NCBI RefSeq assembly: GCF_020080835.1
Contig: NC_058158.1
Span: 22,829,639 to 22,893,638, forward strand
From: Cotesia glomerata
Taxonomy: Eukaryota > Arthropoda > Insecta > Hymenoptera > Braconidae
Length of the DNA stretch: 64,000 nucleotides
Direction: 5' to 3'
The notes under the pieces were generated by a model, which made no database searches, was not told where the DNA came from, and saw nothing but the letters and a program-made list of their open reading frames with translations. Both the position numbers and the translations under genes were made by a program. Of this stretch, positions 23,173 through 34,768 are shown piece after piece (within the stretch, counting starts at the first letter, position 1; each line of letters begins with the position of its first letter).

Positions 23173-23690
23173 ATACTATCAGTATTAATCTATCTAATGT
23201 TATTTCTATCTTTCTCTGGTAGCGCTATAACTTTGTAAAATTGGCATCTTTTCTGTAGACTTTTAATTATTTATAATAATTTCGTCGAACATAATTGTTC
23301 TTTGGACATACTTGTTAGCTCACAAATAATTAATTTACAGCACTCTAATTTCCATCGTAATATCTGAGAGATAAATCTTCGTAATATTCTTATTAGCAAT
23401 TTCTGTTCTTTTATTTTTTTTTCTTTTTGTAAGCTAAAAATTCTATTGTATTATTTATTATATTACTATATCTATATTTTTATATTATTATATTTTGTCA
23501 TTATATCATTATATTTGTAAGATTAGATATTTTTTTTTAAATTGTAAAATATCCATTTTACATATATATACATATATGTACACCGCATGTCATTAAGCTA
23601 TGTTTTACAACATTGTAGCGACCCTGTTATTTGCCTATGGGCTGTTGGGTTGATTTAAAAATAAATAAATAAATAAATAAATATAATAGA

Positions 23691-24836
23691 TTTATTAACG
23701 TTGAAAAGCTTTTTTCTTCAGAAAATTGCATTGTTACTTGTGGTCAAGGTTTTACTTTGTGTATTGGAGTATTTTCATTAATATAAATTATTTAAAAATT
23801 AATTGAAACAGTTATTATGATTTATCACGACGATTATTATTCAACTTTTATTATTGTGTTATGTAAGTTTATATTATTATATTATTGTTACTGTAAGTTT
23901 GATGAAATTATAAATTTAAAGAGTGTGAGAAATTATTTTAAAGCCGAGCGAGTCTAGCGTGTAAAAGAAATTAATTGTGAAATAATTTAAAAGAATGGGA
24001 AATTATTTTAAGCCCCGAGCCGATTTAGTATGGAAACGAAATAATTTCGTAAGAAATTATTTTAAAGAATAAATACTTAGAATCTGGCCGACGGAATGGA
24101 TAGATAATGAAAGAATGACGATTGAAATTCAAAATAATTACGAGCGACTCAAATAAATTATCTTAAGGTAGTTCTTTCCCAACCTATAGTTTATGCTACT
24201 GCTGTCTCTTTCATTCGCTAGTGTCGCCTCTTTTACGGGCTATCGCTCACTTACTTCCACGCATGACTTTATTTGTCCACAGATTCGGTAGAATCTGGCG
24301 CCAAGTTCCGTTCAAATCCGTTGTAAACGAAGCGCCAGACTACCGAGTGTGTTTACCGTAAGCAGAACGATATTTTCAGGTTGCAAAATTTTATTCATTC
24401 TACAGACCTTTTTTTTCTTCAATGATACTCTATAATAATACGTTATATGTTATATTATCAATATTAATTAATAATGGTCTTTGAAAATAATAAATTCTAT
24501 TTAAAATTAATTAAATTCACTGGCACAAACTATAGCGACCCAGATTTTTAGATCCTGACTTTTTTCTTATGGAAAAAGTGACATGCCACAGACTAAATAA
24601 TTCGAGAATCCATGGTAATCCTTCTATAGATAGGAAACTACAGTTAGAAAAATATATTTCACAGCTTGCACCTACACCCGCCAGGGTGCGCTAGAATTAT
24701 TTCTACATAAAATGTAGCTTCAAGAGGATAGTTTGTTATAAAAAATGCAGCCAACGCGAGATTTAAGTTGATACCAATTGTCAATTTTTATTATAATTAC
24801 AAAAAATACTAAAATCTGAACAGAAACAGCTTCACT
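23691..24836. other. AT-rich DNA with one hairpin, no gene
   Basis: At 23930-24060 two diverged copies of a roughly 70-bp block (GAAATTATTTTAAGCC...GAGCG/CCGA) stand next to each other. A 14-bp stem occurs at 24286-24301 and 24332-24345. Nothing else was recognised. Confidence 0.4.
24286..24345. repeat. Strong hairpin
   Basis: CGGTAG then TCTGGCGC pairs with GCGCCAGA then CTACCG, with a 2-base bulge and a loop of about 30 nt. It lies in a locally GC-rich stretch. It could be a small transposon remnant or a structured RNA, and neither is shown. Confidence 0.5.
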
Positions 24837-25315
24837 GTAAAAAATCGCGCCAAGTCTACGTTCATAAGACTTATAAGAAAAAAAAATTTTTTTTTCTTTA
24901 CAAAAAAAAAAATAAAATCAAAATATTAAAAAATCCAAGTAACCGATATGATTGTATATAAATTTCGGAAATTAAAAAACATTTTGTTATAAATTTAAAA
25001 ATTAAAGAAATAATTTTGGAACGTACTTGGTGTGCGTCATTGTGTATGTCAAATTTTTTTTCAGTCTTAGTAGATAGATTTTACGAATTTTATAAAAAGT
25101 AAAATATTTTGCAACCACGCACACTAAATACGTTCCAAAATTATTTCTTTAATTTTTGAATTTACAACAAAATGTTTTTTAATTTCCGAAAATTATATGC
25201 AATCATATCGGTTACTTGGATTTTTTAATATTTTGATTTTATTTTTTTTTGTAAAGAAAAAAAAATTTTTTTTTCTTTTAAGTCTTATGAACGTAGACTT
25301 GGCGCGATTTTTTAC
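24837..25315. mobile_element. Hairpin MITE, 479 bp
   Basis: The ends are GTAAAAAATCGCGCC and its perfect inverse. Arms of about 200 bp pair over most of their length, including TAAGTCTTATGAACGTAGAC and its complement. There is no coding region. A TA at each edge is possible as target duplication. Confidence 0.75.
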
Positions 25316-26009
25316 TTTACTAGTTTATCAATGATTTCTCAAAAACTATGTAGTAGGGAATTCCAGAATTTTGTAGGGTAATTATACATGTATTAATCTA
25401 AGTAATATTAGTTTTTCGTGAAATTCTTAAAATTTCTTCAATACAAAAATAATAAAACTTCGCGGTTTTCTCTCTCTTTTCCCATACCACCTGTGTAAAA
25501 GTGTCATTTTCAATTGCAATTATCTTCGGTTAGAAGTGGTAAATCGTCTCTAAATTTTAACAGCGTGTGTATTATGTATTTAGATACTTCTATACAAAGT
25601 TTAGGAGATTTCTTGAATTTTTGCTTTTTTGGCCTAACTACCTTAAGGAAAATAAAAACTTGGAAAATTTTCGGAGATTGTTGGGCTTGCGCGGGCCTTG
25701 ATAGAGGGCGACGGTGGGGAAAACTTTTCCGTTGTACTAGTGTTTAAAAAACTGTTAAGTACCGTTTGGAAAATAAATTTAATTAATTTTTTGTAACTTT
25801 TTCCCTAAAAATAAACTATATTGTAATTACTTATACCAAAATTAGATTGTAACGACATTAAATACTAGCCAAGTCCAATGGACAAGATTGTAATAATAAT
25901 AATAAATTATATGTAATAATGTACTAATGGTTAGTTATACCATTAAGAACATTGTAACGCCTTATTATATCAATAAAATTTTCTGAAATCTAAAAAAAAA
26001 AAAAAAAAT
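25316..26009 (+). repeat. AT-rich DNA ending in a retroposon-like poly(A) tail
   Basis: An AATAAA at 25973-25978 is followed by an A-run at 25993-26008. This suggests the 3' end of a retroposed transcript or LINE. The upstream part shows no recognisable coding sequence, and the 77-codon frame at 25514-25747 resembles nothing known to me. Confidence 0.4.
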
Positions 26010-26558
26010 TTAATTAATTCTTTCTCGGGAGAGTTACTTGGAGGAAGGCTATTCTATCAGTAATTCGAGAAGATGACACTCTAGGTAGAGTGCCGTGATA
26101 AGTGCCGGGACCTTCCCGACGAAAGCACGACTCCCCATGCCAAAGCCTTCAGCCAAGGTACGGTAAGCGATCATAATTCGAGTAGGTGGGGACGAGTAGG
26201 AGGCTATCCGCTCATCCTCTGGGACAGTGTAGGGCTCCCAGGGTGACGACTGCCACCCTGGAGGGTACTGGGGAACCAGCTTGTGTTTGATAGACCGCGA
26301 TTTTGAATTTGAACCGGTATTACCATCGTATTTGTGTAGAGAGAGTGTATCTATTGTCTTGTTATATTGTTTATTTGTTAAATTGACATGGTCAGGCCAA
26401 TGAAGAGGTTTTTATTCTTTGATTTATTAATTAAAATGAAGTGTGTAATTTATGTTTTTGGTATTTTTGATGCGATCTCCGTTTAAGACCCTGGACTCCG
26501 GCGAGCAAATTTCGAGCCAGAGATTAATTATTATTTACTTGGACACGTGGTCGTTACA
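26010..26558 (-). mobile_element. Possible LTR or LTR fragment
   Basis: A GC-rich stretch with a minus-strand edge of TGTAACGACCACGTG at 26558. About 50 bp in, it carries GCTCGCCGGAGTC, the same word found about 46 bp inside the TGTAACG edge at 36604. The two segments differ otherwise and may be LTRs of related families. No second end or target duplication was found. Confidence 0.35.
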
Positions 26559-26721
26559 TACTGTTCTTTAATCATTAATCATTTAAAAAATATGAGTTTG
26601 AATTTAGCCGACATCCGACAATTGAAAACTTTAACAATCGATATCTTCATGAAAATATCGATTAGCACAATTTTTCAAAGTGATAATGGCGTGTATTTAC
26701 ATTGTCTGTAAGAGCATTTTT
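26559..26721. other. Short AT-rich spacer
   Basis: Nothing recognised. Confidence 0.4.
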
Positions 26722-27162
26722 ATGCTCGACTGCATTGACTTCGTTTTGAATAAAACACTTATTTTTTATGCATATGTGATAAGTGAAAAATTTTGGTTCG
26801 CTTCATTTTGCGTTATGAACTTGACTTCTGGATGTAAATGGGGCATTTCATACCAAATCGGCCACTTTTTTAGGTCAACCTCTCCAATTCTTTTTCAAAT
26901 TTTATATGTTTTCAATACCGTCAAAGAACACCTTCATAAATTTTTTCAAATTTTTTTGACCACCCGTTGCTGAGATAGGGTAAATGCACCAGTTGTTGAC
27001 CGGTCACCAATTAGTTGACCGATGTATATAAAAGTTAATTAATTAATATTTTGCAAGGGTTTTTTCTTCTTAAAGTATTAAAATAAAAAAATATGGCATT
27101 TAATCATCATAATAAAAAATTACGCAATTTATTGCGCAGTGATTACAGCTTTAAAAAAAATT

Positions 27163-27824
27163 AGGAAAATGGTTGACCCTAAAGGCCATCCCTGCAACTT
27201 CCTGCTAATTCCGTTAATACCTGGCCGCTTTTTTTGAGCTCTTCGATCTCAAAAATACAATCTGTGTGATGTTATGAGCTCTCAAAGCTCAAAAAGATAC
27301 TTTTTCTATGCTTTTGAGCTCTCTAAGAAATTGAGCTGTCTGATAGAAGTTTCATAGAACACTATTTTTTGAATTTTCAAACCGCAATAACTTTTGAATG
27401 AATGAACGGATTCTTACGCGGTTGGCAGCATTCTGCGCAGTTTTTTAAGCCTCATGAAGAATTTCTAAGTTTCAATTGGTCAAATTAGAAATTTCGGAGT
27501 AACTCCGAAAAAACACTTTTTTTGGTTTTCTTTCGTTCACGATATCTCTCGAACAAATCAACCGATTTTGACCGGATTGGCGGTGATCGACGTGGTTTTT
27601 CAAGGTTTAGAGCTGATTAGTTTTTGGAATCGATCAGTAGAGCCGTTTAAAAGTTATTCCAAAAAAACCACTTTTGAAAAAATTTTTTTTCCTATTTTTT
27701 TTTCAGATTTTTCCAAATTTCTTAAAATCTATCGGTCCGATCTAAGTTTGGCGAAGCCCTTTCGAATGGCACCAACCGCGATGAAATCGGTTCAACCGTT
27801 CAAAAGTTATGAGAGGTTTACATA

Positions 27825-27913
<89 letters not shown>

Positions 27914-27918
27914 ACACA

Positions 27919-27991
<73 letters not shown>

Positions 27992-28124
27992 GGAAGTAGT
28001 CAGGGAAGCTTCCTATGACCTTCAAACGTCGAGATCTGATGAAAACTCGATTTTTGCAAAACGGGGTGAAAACAATAACTTCCCGATTTTTGAAAATCTT
28101 CGATTTTCTTAGCGGGAAGTTAAT
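27163..28124 (+). repeat. K repeat, complete forward copy
   Basis: From the AATTAGGAAAATGG edge to AGCGGGAAGTT, about 960 bp including a 156-bp AC core at 27834-27989. This is one of two complete copies and gives the best picture of the unit. Open frames across the AC core are meaningless. Confidence 0.8.
27834..27989. repeat. (CA)n microsatellite in K
   Basis: CA repeat with a few TC, TA and CG interruptions, at the normal microsatellite position of K. Confidence 0.95.
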
Positions 28125-28131
28125 ATACAAA

Positions 28132-28596
28132 AGAATTTTTGACCGTCATCAGACCGCTCTAAAGAGGGAAGCTGGAGAAATTTGTGAAATCCCACTAAAG
28201 GCAATCAAAATCCGTAAAGCCTTTAGGGGTACACAGACAGCCACAGTGTTACTACCAGCAGCTGCAGCACAAAAGTTACTGGAGGGAAACTGCAAAATAA
28301 GGATCGGCTGGGTCAATTGCCGAATGAGAGCAACGAAGAGACCCATACAATGCTTCAAATGCTGGCACTTTGGGCACTTTGGGCACTTCGGATCTTAGTG
28401 CAAAAGCGAAGTCGAACGGTCTAAGCACTGCATAAGGTGCGAAAAAGAAGGACACAAAATTACTGATTGTAAAAATCCAGCTAAATGTGCACTGTGTGTT
28501 GAACAAGCACGGCGTAAAAAAGGCGGTTCACCATGCAGGCACGAACAGATGCCCCGTCTTCCAAGAAGCGATCCAGAAGATAACGAAGCCAAGAAC
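28132..28596 (+). pseudogene. C-terminal ORF1 fragment of copy 4
   Basis: Matches the last third of ORF1 in copies 1 and 2: a conserved RKA-RGTQTA block, then C-x2-C-x4-H. The first knuckle is expanded by a repeated HFG unit and ends at a stop at 28396-28398. Further knuckle codons (CIRCEKEGHKI-like) are legible up to the ORF2 start. Confidence 0.7.
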
Positions 28597-31350
28597 ATGA
28601 AAATATTGCAGGTCAACCTGCTCATGCAAACTGTGCGCGAATTAGAGGTAGACGTAGCACTTATAAGTAAGCCTTATAGACACCTGAGTAACCAACCCTG
28701 GGAATCCGACAGCACTAACAATGCCGTCATCTGGTCCTGCGGTAAATGTCCTTTTCAGAGAACAGTCAACAATAAAGAAGCCGGCTTCGTAGCAGCATGG
28801 GTAGATGGCCTCCGCTTCTACAGTTGCTATGCACCACCTAGTCTCTCTAATGAACAGTTTGAAGACTTCTTTGATCGGCTAACTGAGGACGCAAGAAAAC
28901 ACTTTCCCGTGGCAATAGCTGGTGACTTCAATTCCTGGGCAGCAGACTGGGGCAGCAAGTTCACTAATACACGTGGAAAAGCACTTCTCGAGGCAATGGC
29001 CACACTGGACGTGATTCTTCTTAACACCGGTGACACGCCAACGTATGCTAAGGGAGAGGCAAACTCAATTGTCGACCTTACATTTGTCAGCAGTTGCTTA
29101 GCTCGAAGAGGTTTTTCTTAGAAAGTATTGAAAATCTACACAGCCAGTGACCATAGTGCGATACTATGGGAAATATCAATTGGCCAGAATCTAACAAGAG
29201 TCAACAGTAACGCCAGCGCGGTTGGGTGGACAGTTAAATCTCTCAACCTCACTGCTTTAGTAGTAGCCCTAGAGTGCGATCCGATCATCGTAGAAACTGC
29301 TGAAGAGAAGACCAAGGACCTAATGAGAAGAGTCACCCAGGCTTGCGACGCCAGTATGTCTCGGAAACGTGGCATGAATTCAAGACCTTCGGTGCACTGG
29401 TGGAACGATCACATTAGCATTCTACGTTCAGAGTGTCTTAAAAAAAGAAGAAAGTCTCAGCGTGGCTACAGACGATCTAACTCTACAAAGCTGTTGGCAG
29501 AGTATAAAAAGGCCCGTCGAGAACTAAACAGAGCCTGAAGACATCCCAACTATCCCAACTATCACGTTGGACGAGTTGATAGAGGCAGGCAATCGAGTAG
29601 GGAATAATAAGGCACCGGGATTGGACGGAATCCCTAATATTGCTCTGAAATCAATCCTTAGGGCAGCACCGGCATTATTCCTGGACGTTTACGATACATG
29701 CCTGAAGAAAGGGACTTTTCCCCAGAAGTGGAAACAGCAACGGCTAGTGCTACTTCCGAAGGGGAAAAAGCCGCCAGAAGAACCGTCATCCTATCGACCA
29801 CGCTGCATGTTAGACACGGCTGGCAAGATATTCGAGCGCATAATTCATCAGAGAATAGAGGCTGTAGTCGATCCACTCCTGGCAGAGAACCAGTTTGGTT
29901 TCCGAAAAGGACGGTCAACTCTGGATGCGATCAAATTGGTTGTTGATACAGCCAAGGATGCAATCGCCGGTACGAGATGGAAGGGTGGAAAGAAGAAATA
30001 CTGCTTGGTGGCTGCTTTGGATATCAAGAATGCCTTCAACTCCGCTAACTGGGACTGCGTTATGCGGGCTCAAGAAGAAAAAAACGTACCAGGATACCTT
30101 CGCAGAATGGTAGCGAGCTACTTCACGAATAGGGTTCTGAAATATGACACGAAGAACGGTACGGAAGTGTACAAAATCTCCGGAGGAGTGCCACAGGGAT
30201 CAGTTTTAGGTCCTCTGCTATGGAGCATCATGTATGATGACCTCTTGAGAATAGCATTGCCCACGGGAGTCAAACTTGTAGCATATGCGGATGACGTAGC
30301 TGTCGTGATCGTCGCAAAGCACCTCGAAGAGATAGAAATGGCATTTGATATTACATTCAGACGAGTCAATTTGTGGATGGACATGATGAACTTGCAACTA
30401 GCCAAACATAAAACCGAGGCAGTGCTCATGACTCATAGAAAAACGGTAGAAACCATCAAGTTGAGAGTCGGAGAACAAGAAATAACATCACAACCATTTA
30501 TCCGTTATCTGGGAGTGATGCTGGATGCCCGACTCAACTTCAAGCAGCAGGTGGAACACGTCAGTGCCAAAGAGTCAGTAGTGAGGGCTAGTCTCGCACG
30601 GCTGATGCCTAACATCGGAGGCCCAATGCAGAGCAGGAGGCTACTATTGTCATCAGTAGTCACATCAGTGCTCACTTACGGAATATCCATTTGGGCTGAT
30701 GCACTGGAAACCCAGAAATCATGGAGAAAAGCTGGACCAGTATATCGACTGAGTGTCCTATGAGTAGCTAGTGCCTTCCACACTATATCAGAAGAAGCAG
30801 TGTGCGTCATTGCCGGAACTCTACCTCTTAGAGTTCTAGTAGAGGAAAGACGAGCCCTTTTACCAACGAAAAAGGTCAACTGCACTGAGCCCTGAAGAAC
30901 TTAGAATTGAAGAACGGAAGAACAGCATAGGCCGATGGCAACTACAATGGGATGCTGCAGAGAAGGGTAGGTGGACGCACCACCTCATACCTCGGATCGA
31001 CATTTGTCTTAACCGGAATCACGGCGAGGTCAATTACTATCTTACGCAGATGTTGTCGGGACACCGGTGTTTTCGAGAGTATCTACACCGCTTTAAGCAC
31101 GATGACTCTTCGGAGTGCCCGTCCTGCCCAGGAGTTGCTGTAGATGCGGAGCACGTCTTCTTTGTATGTCCTCGTTTCGATCCATAGCGTGAAGAGTTGG
31201 AGAGGATCCTGAACCAGAGAATGCAACCAGATTCACTAGTGGAAGCAATGTTGTGATCAGAAGCTGCCTGGAACGCTACCAACACGTTTGCAACAGAAGT
31301 CTTCAAAGACTTGCGTTCCACCGAAAGAAGAAGAGCAAATATCAGAAGAT
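28597..31350 (+). pseudogene. Decayed ORF2 of copy 4
   Basis: The ATG at 28597 aligns with the ORF2 starts of copies 1 and 2. About nine codons are missing right after it (the N-H-C-E-A-A-H-D region). The endonuclease GDFNSW motif is intact. Stops at 29119-29121 and near 29538, a deletion of about 70 codons before the reverse transcriptase, and further stops and shifts after 30763 inactivate it. The reverse transcriptase region 29567-30763 is open for 398 codons, with GVPQGSVLGPLLW and YADD. Confidence 0.8.
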
Positions 31351-31588
31351 AGAAGAAAGGTAGTTAACACCTTAGCCACCAGAAGGAAGAGCAGTAGCTA
31401 GTTCCTCCTCTCACGAAGTAATGCTTGACGGCGGTTCCCATGAGGGATTAGAGGAAAGAAGAAAAGGGGTTTAGGGTTTAGTGAGTAGGGGCGTTAGCGT
31501 CGAGTTTTAGTATGACGCTGCGTCGAGTCTTCACATATCCAGGCGAAACAGCTCAGCCTGGAATCCGCAAAAAGGATTCCCCCCTCTG

Positions 31589-31772
31589 AAAACACACACA
31601 CACACACACGTACATACAGACATAGTGATACCATCGCGGGAATAGTCAGGGAAGCTTCCTAGGACTTCAAAACGTCGAGATCTGATGAAAACTCGATTTT
31701 CGAAAAACGGAGTAAAACCAATAACTTCCCGATTTTTGAAAATTTTCAATTTTCTTAGCGGGAAGTTAAAAA
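31589..31772 (+). repeat. AC tract and K right end
   Basis: A short AC tract (31592-31610) followed by the K right end, closing with TTTCTTAGCGGGAAGTTAAA. It duplicates the K right half already present at 27990-28124. Confidence 0.7.
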
Positions 31773-32833
31773 TATTTTATGTTTGTTTACAACGCGACCA
31801 GCCATAAACCGGTTAAAAGTAACTAGCGTACAATTGGAGAGTGAGTGCATTTCATTATTAATTTAGTGATATTAATTGACATAATATAAAATATTTTAGT
31901 TTTATTATGTTAATTAAAGATCAGATTCCAACTCTTATGGAAAAATACAGTAAAATTATCAGTTTTAATATTATTTTAAGATCGGTCAACTATTGGATCC
32001 GTTAGAAGCCCATTACCCAGTAAAAAATGCATTCAGTCATTTATTAGACCCTCTGATTTTATTACAATCCAATTAATGACCGTATATTTATAATACAAAC
32101 TGCTTAACCTCTAAATTAAATCTGTCAAGTTTTTCAAGTACTTTAGTCAGTCAATGTTTTGTAAATATAAAAATAATGATTATAAAATGTATATTTATAA
32201 TTAAAATAATACTTAAAATCTTTTTTGATCATTAAATTTTATTTTGTTCTAATTTTTTGAGTGAACGGTTATATCAAAGAACGAATAATTAGAAAAAAGA
32301 ATTGCTAAGCAATTAAAAAAAAGAAGAAGAATAAAATATTTCAAGTGAATCAGAACAATTATCGTCGTCAGAATGAATTTGTGATTATTTGTGACCTAAA
32401 GAAATGTGACTTTATGTTAATTATTGCTATTATTTATCTTATTTTATAAAAAAATACGATTTAAAATTATATTGGAAGTTTAGTTTTGTTAAAGATGTCG
32501 TTAATACTTCAAAAGTACTGAATAAATTTAATTACATACATGTAGTTTACAAAATTACTTATAATTATTTCAGCGGTCAATTAATTAGAGAACGGTCGGT
32601 CATTAATTGGGTTTCTTAGGTCAATAATTGGTGATTTTAGTATTTCAAGATTTAAATAACAAAATTAATTTAATTTTGTTAATTTTTATTATAAATAGTT
32701 ATTAATTATTATTAATTAAGTATTTAACTTTAATAAAATCCATTACAAATTGTAGTTAATAACTTAATAGTTTTTTTATAGCTTAGTACAAAAAAAGAAA
32801 ACCTTAATCGGTCAATAATTGGTGCATTTACCT

Positions 32834-34620
32834 TATTGATTTTTTCCAAAATTCAAATTTTTTTTTTGAAACAGCTATAACCTCGCGGAAAATACAGCTA
32901 TCGGGGTCCCATTTTTTTTTCGAATTTTTTTTTTAATGCTCTTTCAAGAAAAAAAATACCTCTGATCTTCTTCAATTTATTCTTATTTTTTTTTTAATTT
33001 TAAGCAAAAAAAACTTTTTTTCGAAATGTATGCCACCTTGGACTTTTTTGAAAAAATTCTCAAGAAAACTTGGACAAATATAGAAAGTTTTTAGACCAAT
33101 CCGATCGTGGTTCAACGTTTCGTTCTATTTTTTTTCTTAATTCAAAAATATTTTTTTTTAAATTGCATGTGTTTACTTTTGCACTCTCATGCATGTACTC
33201 GAATAATTATTTTTTTGTACCAGAGAAACAATTTAATCAATATTTTCATTAATTTAGCATTTATCTATTAATTTAATTAATTGGAGTTTATTCGTAACAT
33301 CAAAATAATTAGCCTCTTTCAAATTCATCATGAACGTATTAAGCGCCATCTTTTGACCATGAGATTGACAAGATTTCTTCCTTATGTAAGTACAATTTTT
33401 ATATTGGTTGCATTGGCTTTTATCACGGTATTTGGGTATTTGTTTATTTTGGTGAATTCACGTTTAATTTTTGATTACTTGTATTAAAAGTAACTTTAAT
33501 TCAAGTTCATATTTAAATTAATATTAACACTTACTTAAAATAAAGTTTGACTATAAAATTATTTGAAAGAGTTGTTAATTAATTAATTAAGAGTTGAGTA
33601 ATTAATTTTCAATAGTACGGTATGTTTACAAAGATCAGTAATCAATAATTAAACGTCAATTCACCAAAATAACCAAATACGGTGATAAAAGCCAATGCAA
33701 CCAACATACATAAAAATTGTACTTACATAAGGGAGAAATTCTAGTCAATCTCATTGTCAAAAGATGGCGCTTAGTACGTTTATGATGAATTTGAAAGAGG
33801 CTAATTATTTTGATGTTACGAATATACTCCAATAATTTATTAAATTAATAAATAAATGCTAAATTAATCGAAGTATTGATTAAATTGTTTCTCTGGTACA
33901 AAAAAAAATTATCCGAGCACATGCATGAGAGTGTAAAAGTAAATACATGCAATTAAAAAAAAAAACAATTTTTGAATTAAGAAAAAAAATAGAACGAAAC
34001 GTTGAACCACGATTAGATTGGTCTAAAAACTTTCTACATTTGTCCAAGTTTTCTTGAGAATTTTTTCAAAAAAATGCAAGGGGGCATACATTTCGAAAAA
34101 ATGTTTTTTTTTGCCTAGACTTAAAAAAAAAAATAAGAATAAATTAAAGAAGATCAAAGAGGTATTTTTTTCTTGAAAGAGCATTAAAAAACAACAATTT
34201 TGAAAAAAAACGGGACCCCGATAACTGTATTTTCCGCAAAGTTATAGCTGTTTCAAAAAAAAAATTTTGAATTTTGGAAAAAATCAATATCTCAGCAACG
34301 GGTGGTCAAAAAAATTTGAAAAAATTTATGAAGGTGTTCTTTGACGGTATTGAAAACATATGAAATTTTCAAAAAAATTGGAGAGGTCGACCTAAGAAAG
34401 TGGCCGATTTGGTATGAAATGCCCCATTTACATCCAGAAGTCAGGTTCATAACGCAAAATAAAGCGAATCAAAATTTTTCACTTATCACATATGTATCAA
34501 AAATAAGTGTTTTATTCAAAACGAAATCAATGCAGTCGAGCATGTCTATTTATACTTCTAGAATTCTTCAATTCGTTCATATTTTGATTTGTCATATTAG
34601 ATTTCAAGAATTCGTCTTAC
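32834..34620 (-). other. Intronic DNA after the 34.6-kb exon (hairpin A arms)
   Basis: Almost wholly composed of the arms and loop of hairpin element A. Open frames at 33070-33487 and 34341-34625 are mirror-image products of the hairpin arms and are not genes. Confidence 0.6.
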
Positions 34621-34768
34621 CTTAGTATATAATTCACACAAACAATTGACAATGGTTTACGTCTCTTCGTACAGTGAATAACAGTAGCTTGAGTTACAAC
34701 CCAAGCATAACCTCCTGTTCTGCCGAGAAATCGATAAGCGACAGTTTCACACTGGCCTTTGCTAAATA
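34621..34768 (-). CDS. sima: HIF-alpha (sima-type) exon: second half of PAS-B and PAC motif
   Basis: A 148-bp internal exon. The acceptor is TTATTTTCAG ending at 34769 and the donor is GTAAGA from 34620. Reading with two bases completing a codon gives FSKGQ, then YRFLGRTGGYAWVVTQATVI and IVCVNYIL, diagnostic of the PAS-B C-terminal strands and PAC region of HIF-alpha proteins (TQATVI and CVNY are HIF hallmarks). The phase fits the upstream exon at 52105-52211 exactly. The split codon reads Leu, where family members have Leu or Met before FTKGQ. The last partial codon AG fits the usual Ser. Role in the family: dimerisation with ARNT/tango and oxygen-dependent transcription. The protein looks somewhat divergent, so a HIF-like paralogue remains possible. 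Confidence 0.82.

Larger units (their letters stand above)
21480..23690 (+). mobile_element. Decayed Jockey/CR1-like LINE, ORF2 almost wholly deleted
   Basis: The order is a probable 5' leader (from about 21480), ORF1 (21984-23064), a tiny remnant of the ORF2 endonuclease (23107-23172), a 3' UTR, and a terminal (AAAT)n tail at 23659-23683. The reverse transcriptase is absent. The left boundary is uncertain. The tetranucleotide tail is typical of Jockey/CR1-type elements. Confidence 0.65.
28125..31588 (+). mobile_element. R1-like copy 4, 5'-truncated and decayed
   Basis: It begins within ORF1 (about 28132), directly after the end of a complete K rather than in an AC tract. It continues through ORF2 to the 3' UTR tag, ending in CCCCCCTCTGAAA before AC repeat at 31590. 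ORF1 retains one clear knuckle and an in-frame stop at 28396-28398. Confidence 0.8.
26978..32833. mobile_element. TA-flanked inverted-repeat element B, itself filled by K and an R1-like copy
   Basis: Its ends are GGGTAAATGCACCAGTTGTT and, inverted, AGGTAAATGCACCAATTATT. TA flanks it at 26976-26977 and 32834-32835. The right arm of hairpin A shows the unfilled site at about 34280 with one TA. Without the nested K/LINE block (27163-31772) B is about 1.25 kb. Words like GGTCAATAATTGG recur several times near both ends (26999-27025, 31984, 32575-32640, 32813) and could be transposase-binding sites. No coding region. Confidence 0.78.
26722..34543. mobile_element. Large hairpin (foldback) element A, split by nested insertions
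   Basis: The left arm (26722-26977 plus 32836-about 33485) is the inverse of the right arm (about 33630-34543). Together they are about 0.95 kb per arm with a loop of about 145 bp. The outer ends read ATGCTCGACTGCATTGA and inverse. The left arm is interrupted at 26978-32833 by element B. No transposase is present. The right end lies only about 80 bp from the splice donor of the 34621-34768 exon. Confidence 0.8.

Noticed and set aside
27568..28130. Overlapping frames on both strands around the 27.8-28.0 kb CA tract
   Set aside because: Products of the K repeat and its microsatellite. The same frames recur in other K copies without conservation.
33070..34625. Short frames on both strands between 33.0 and 34.6 kb as possible genes
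   Set aside because: They lie in the complementary arms of hairpin A and mirror each other. Only the minus-strand exon at 34621-34768 has family similarity and splice sites.
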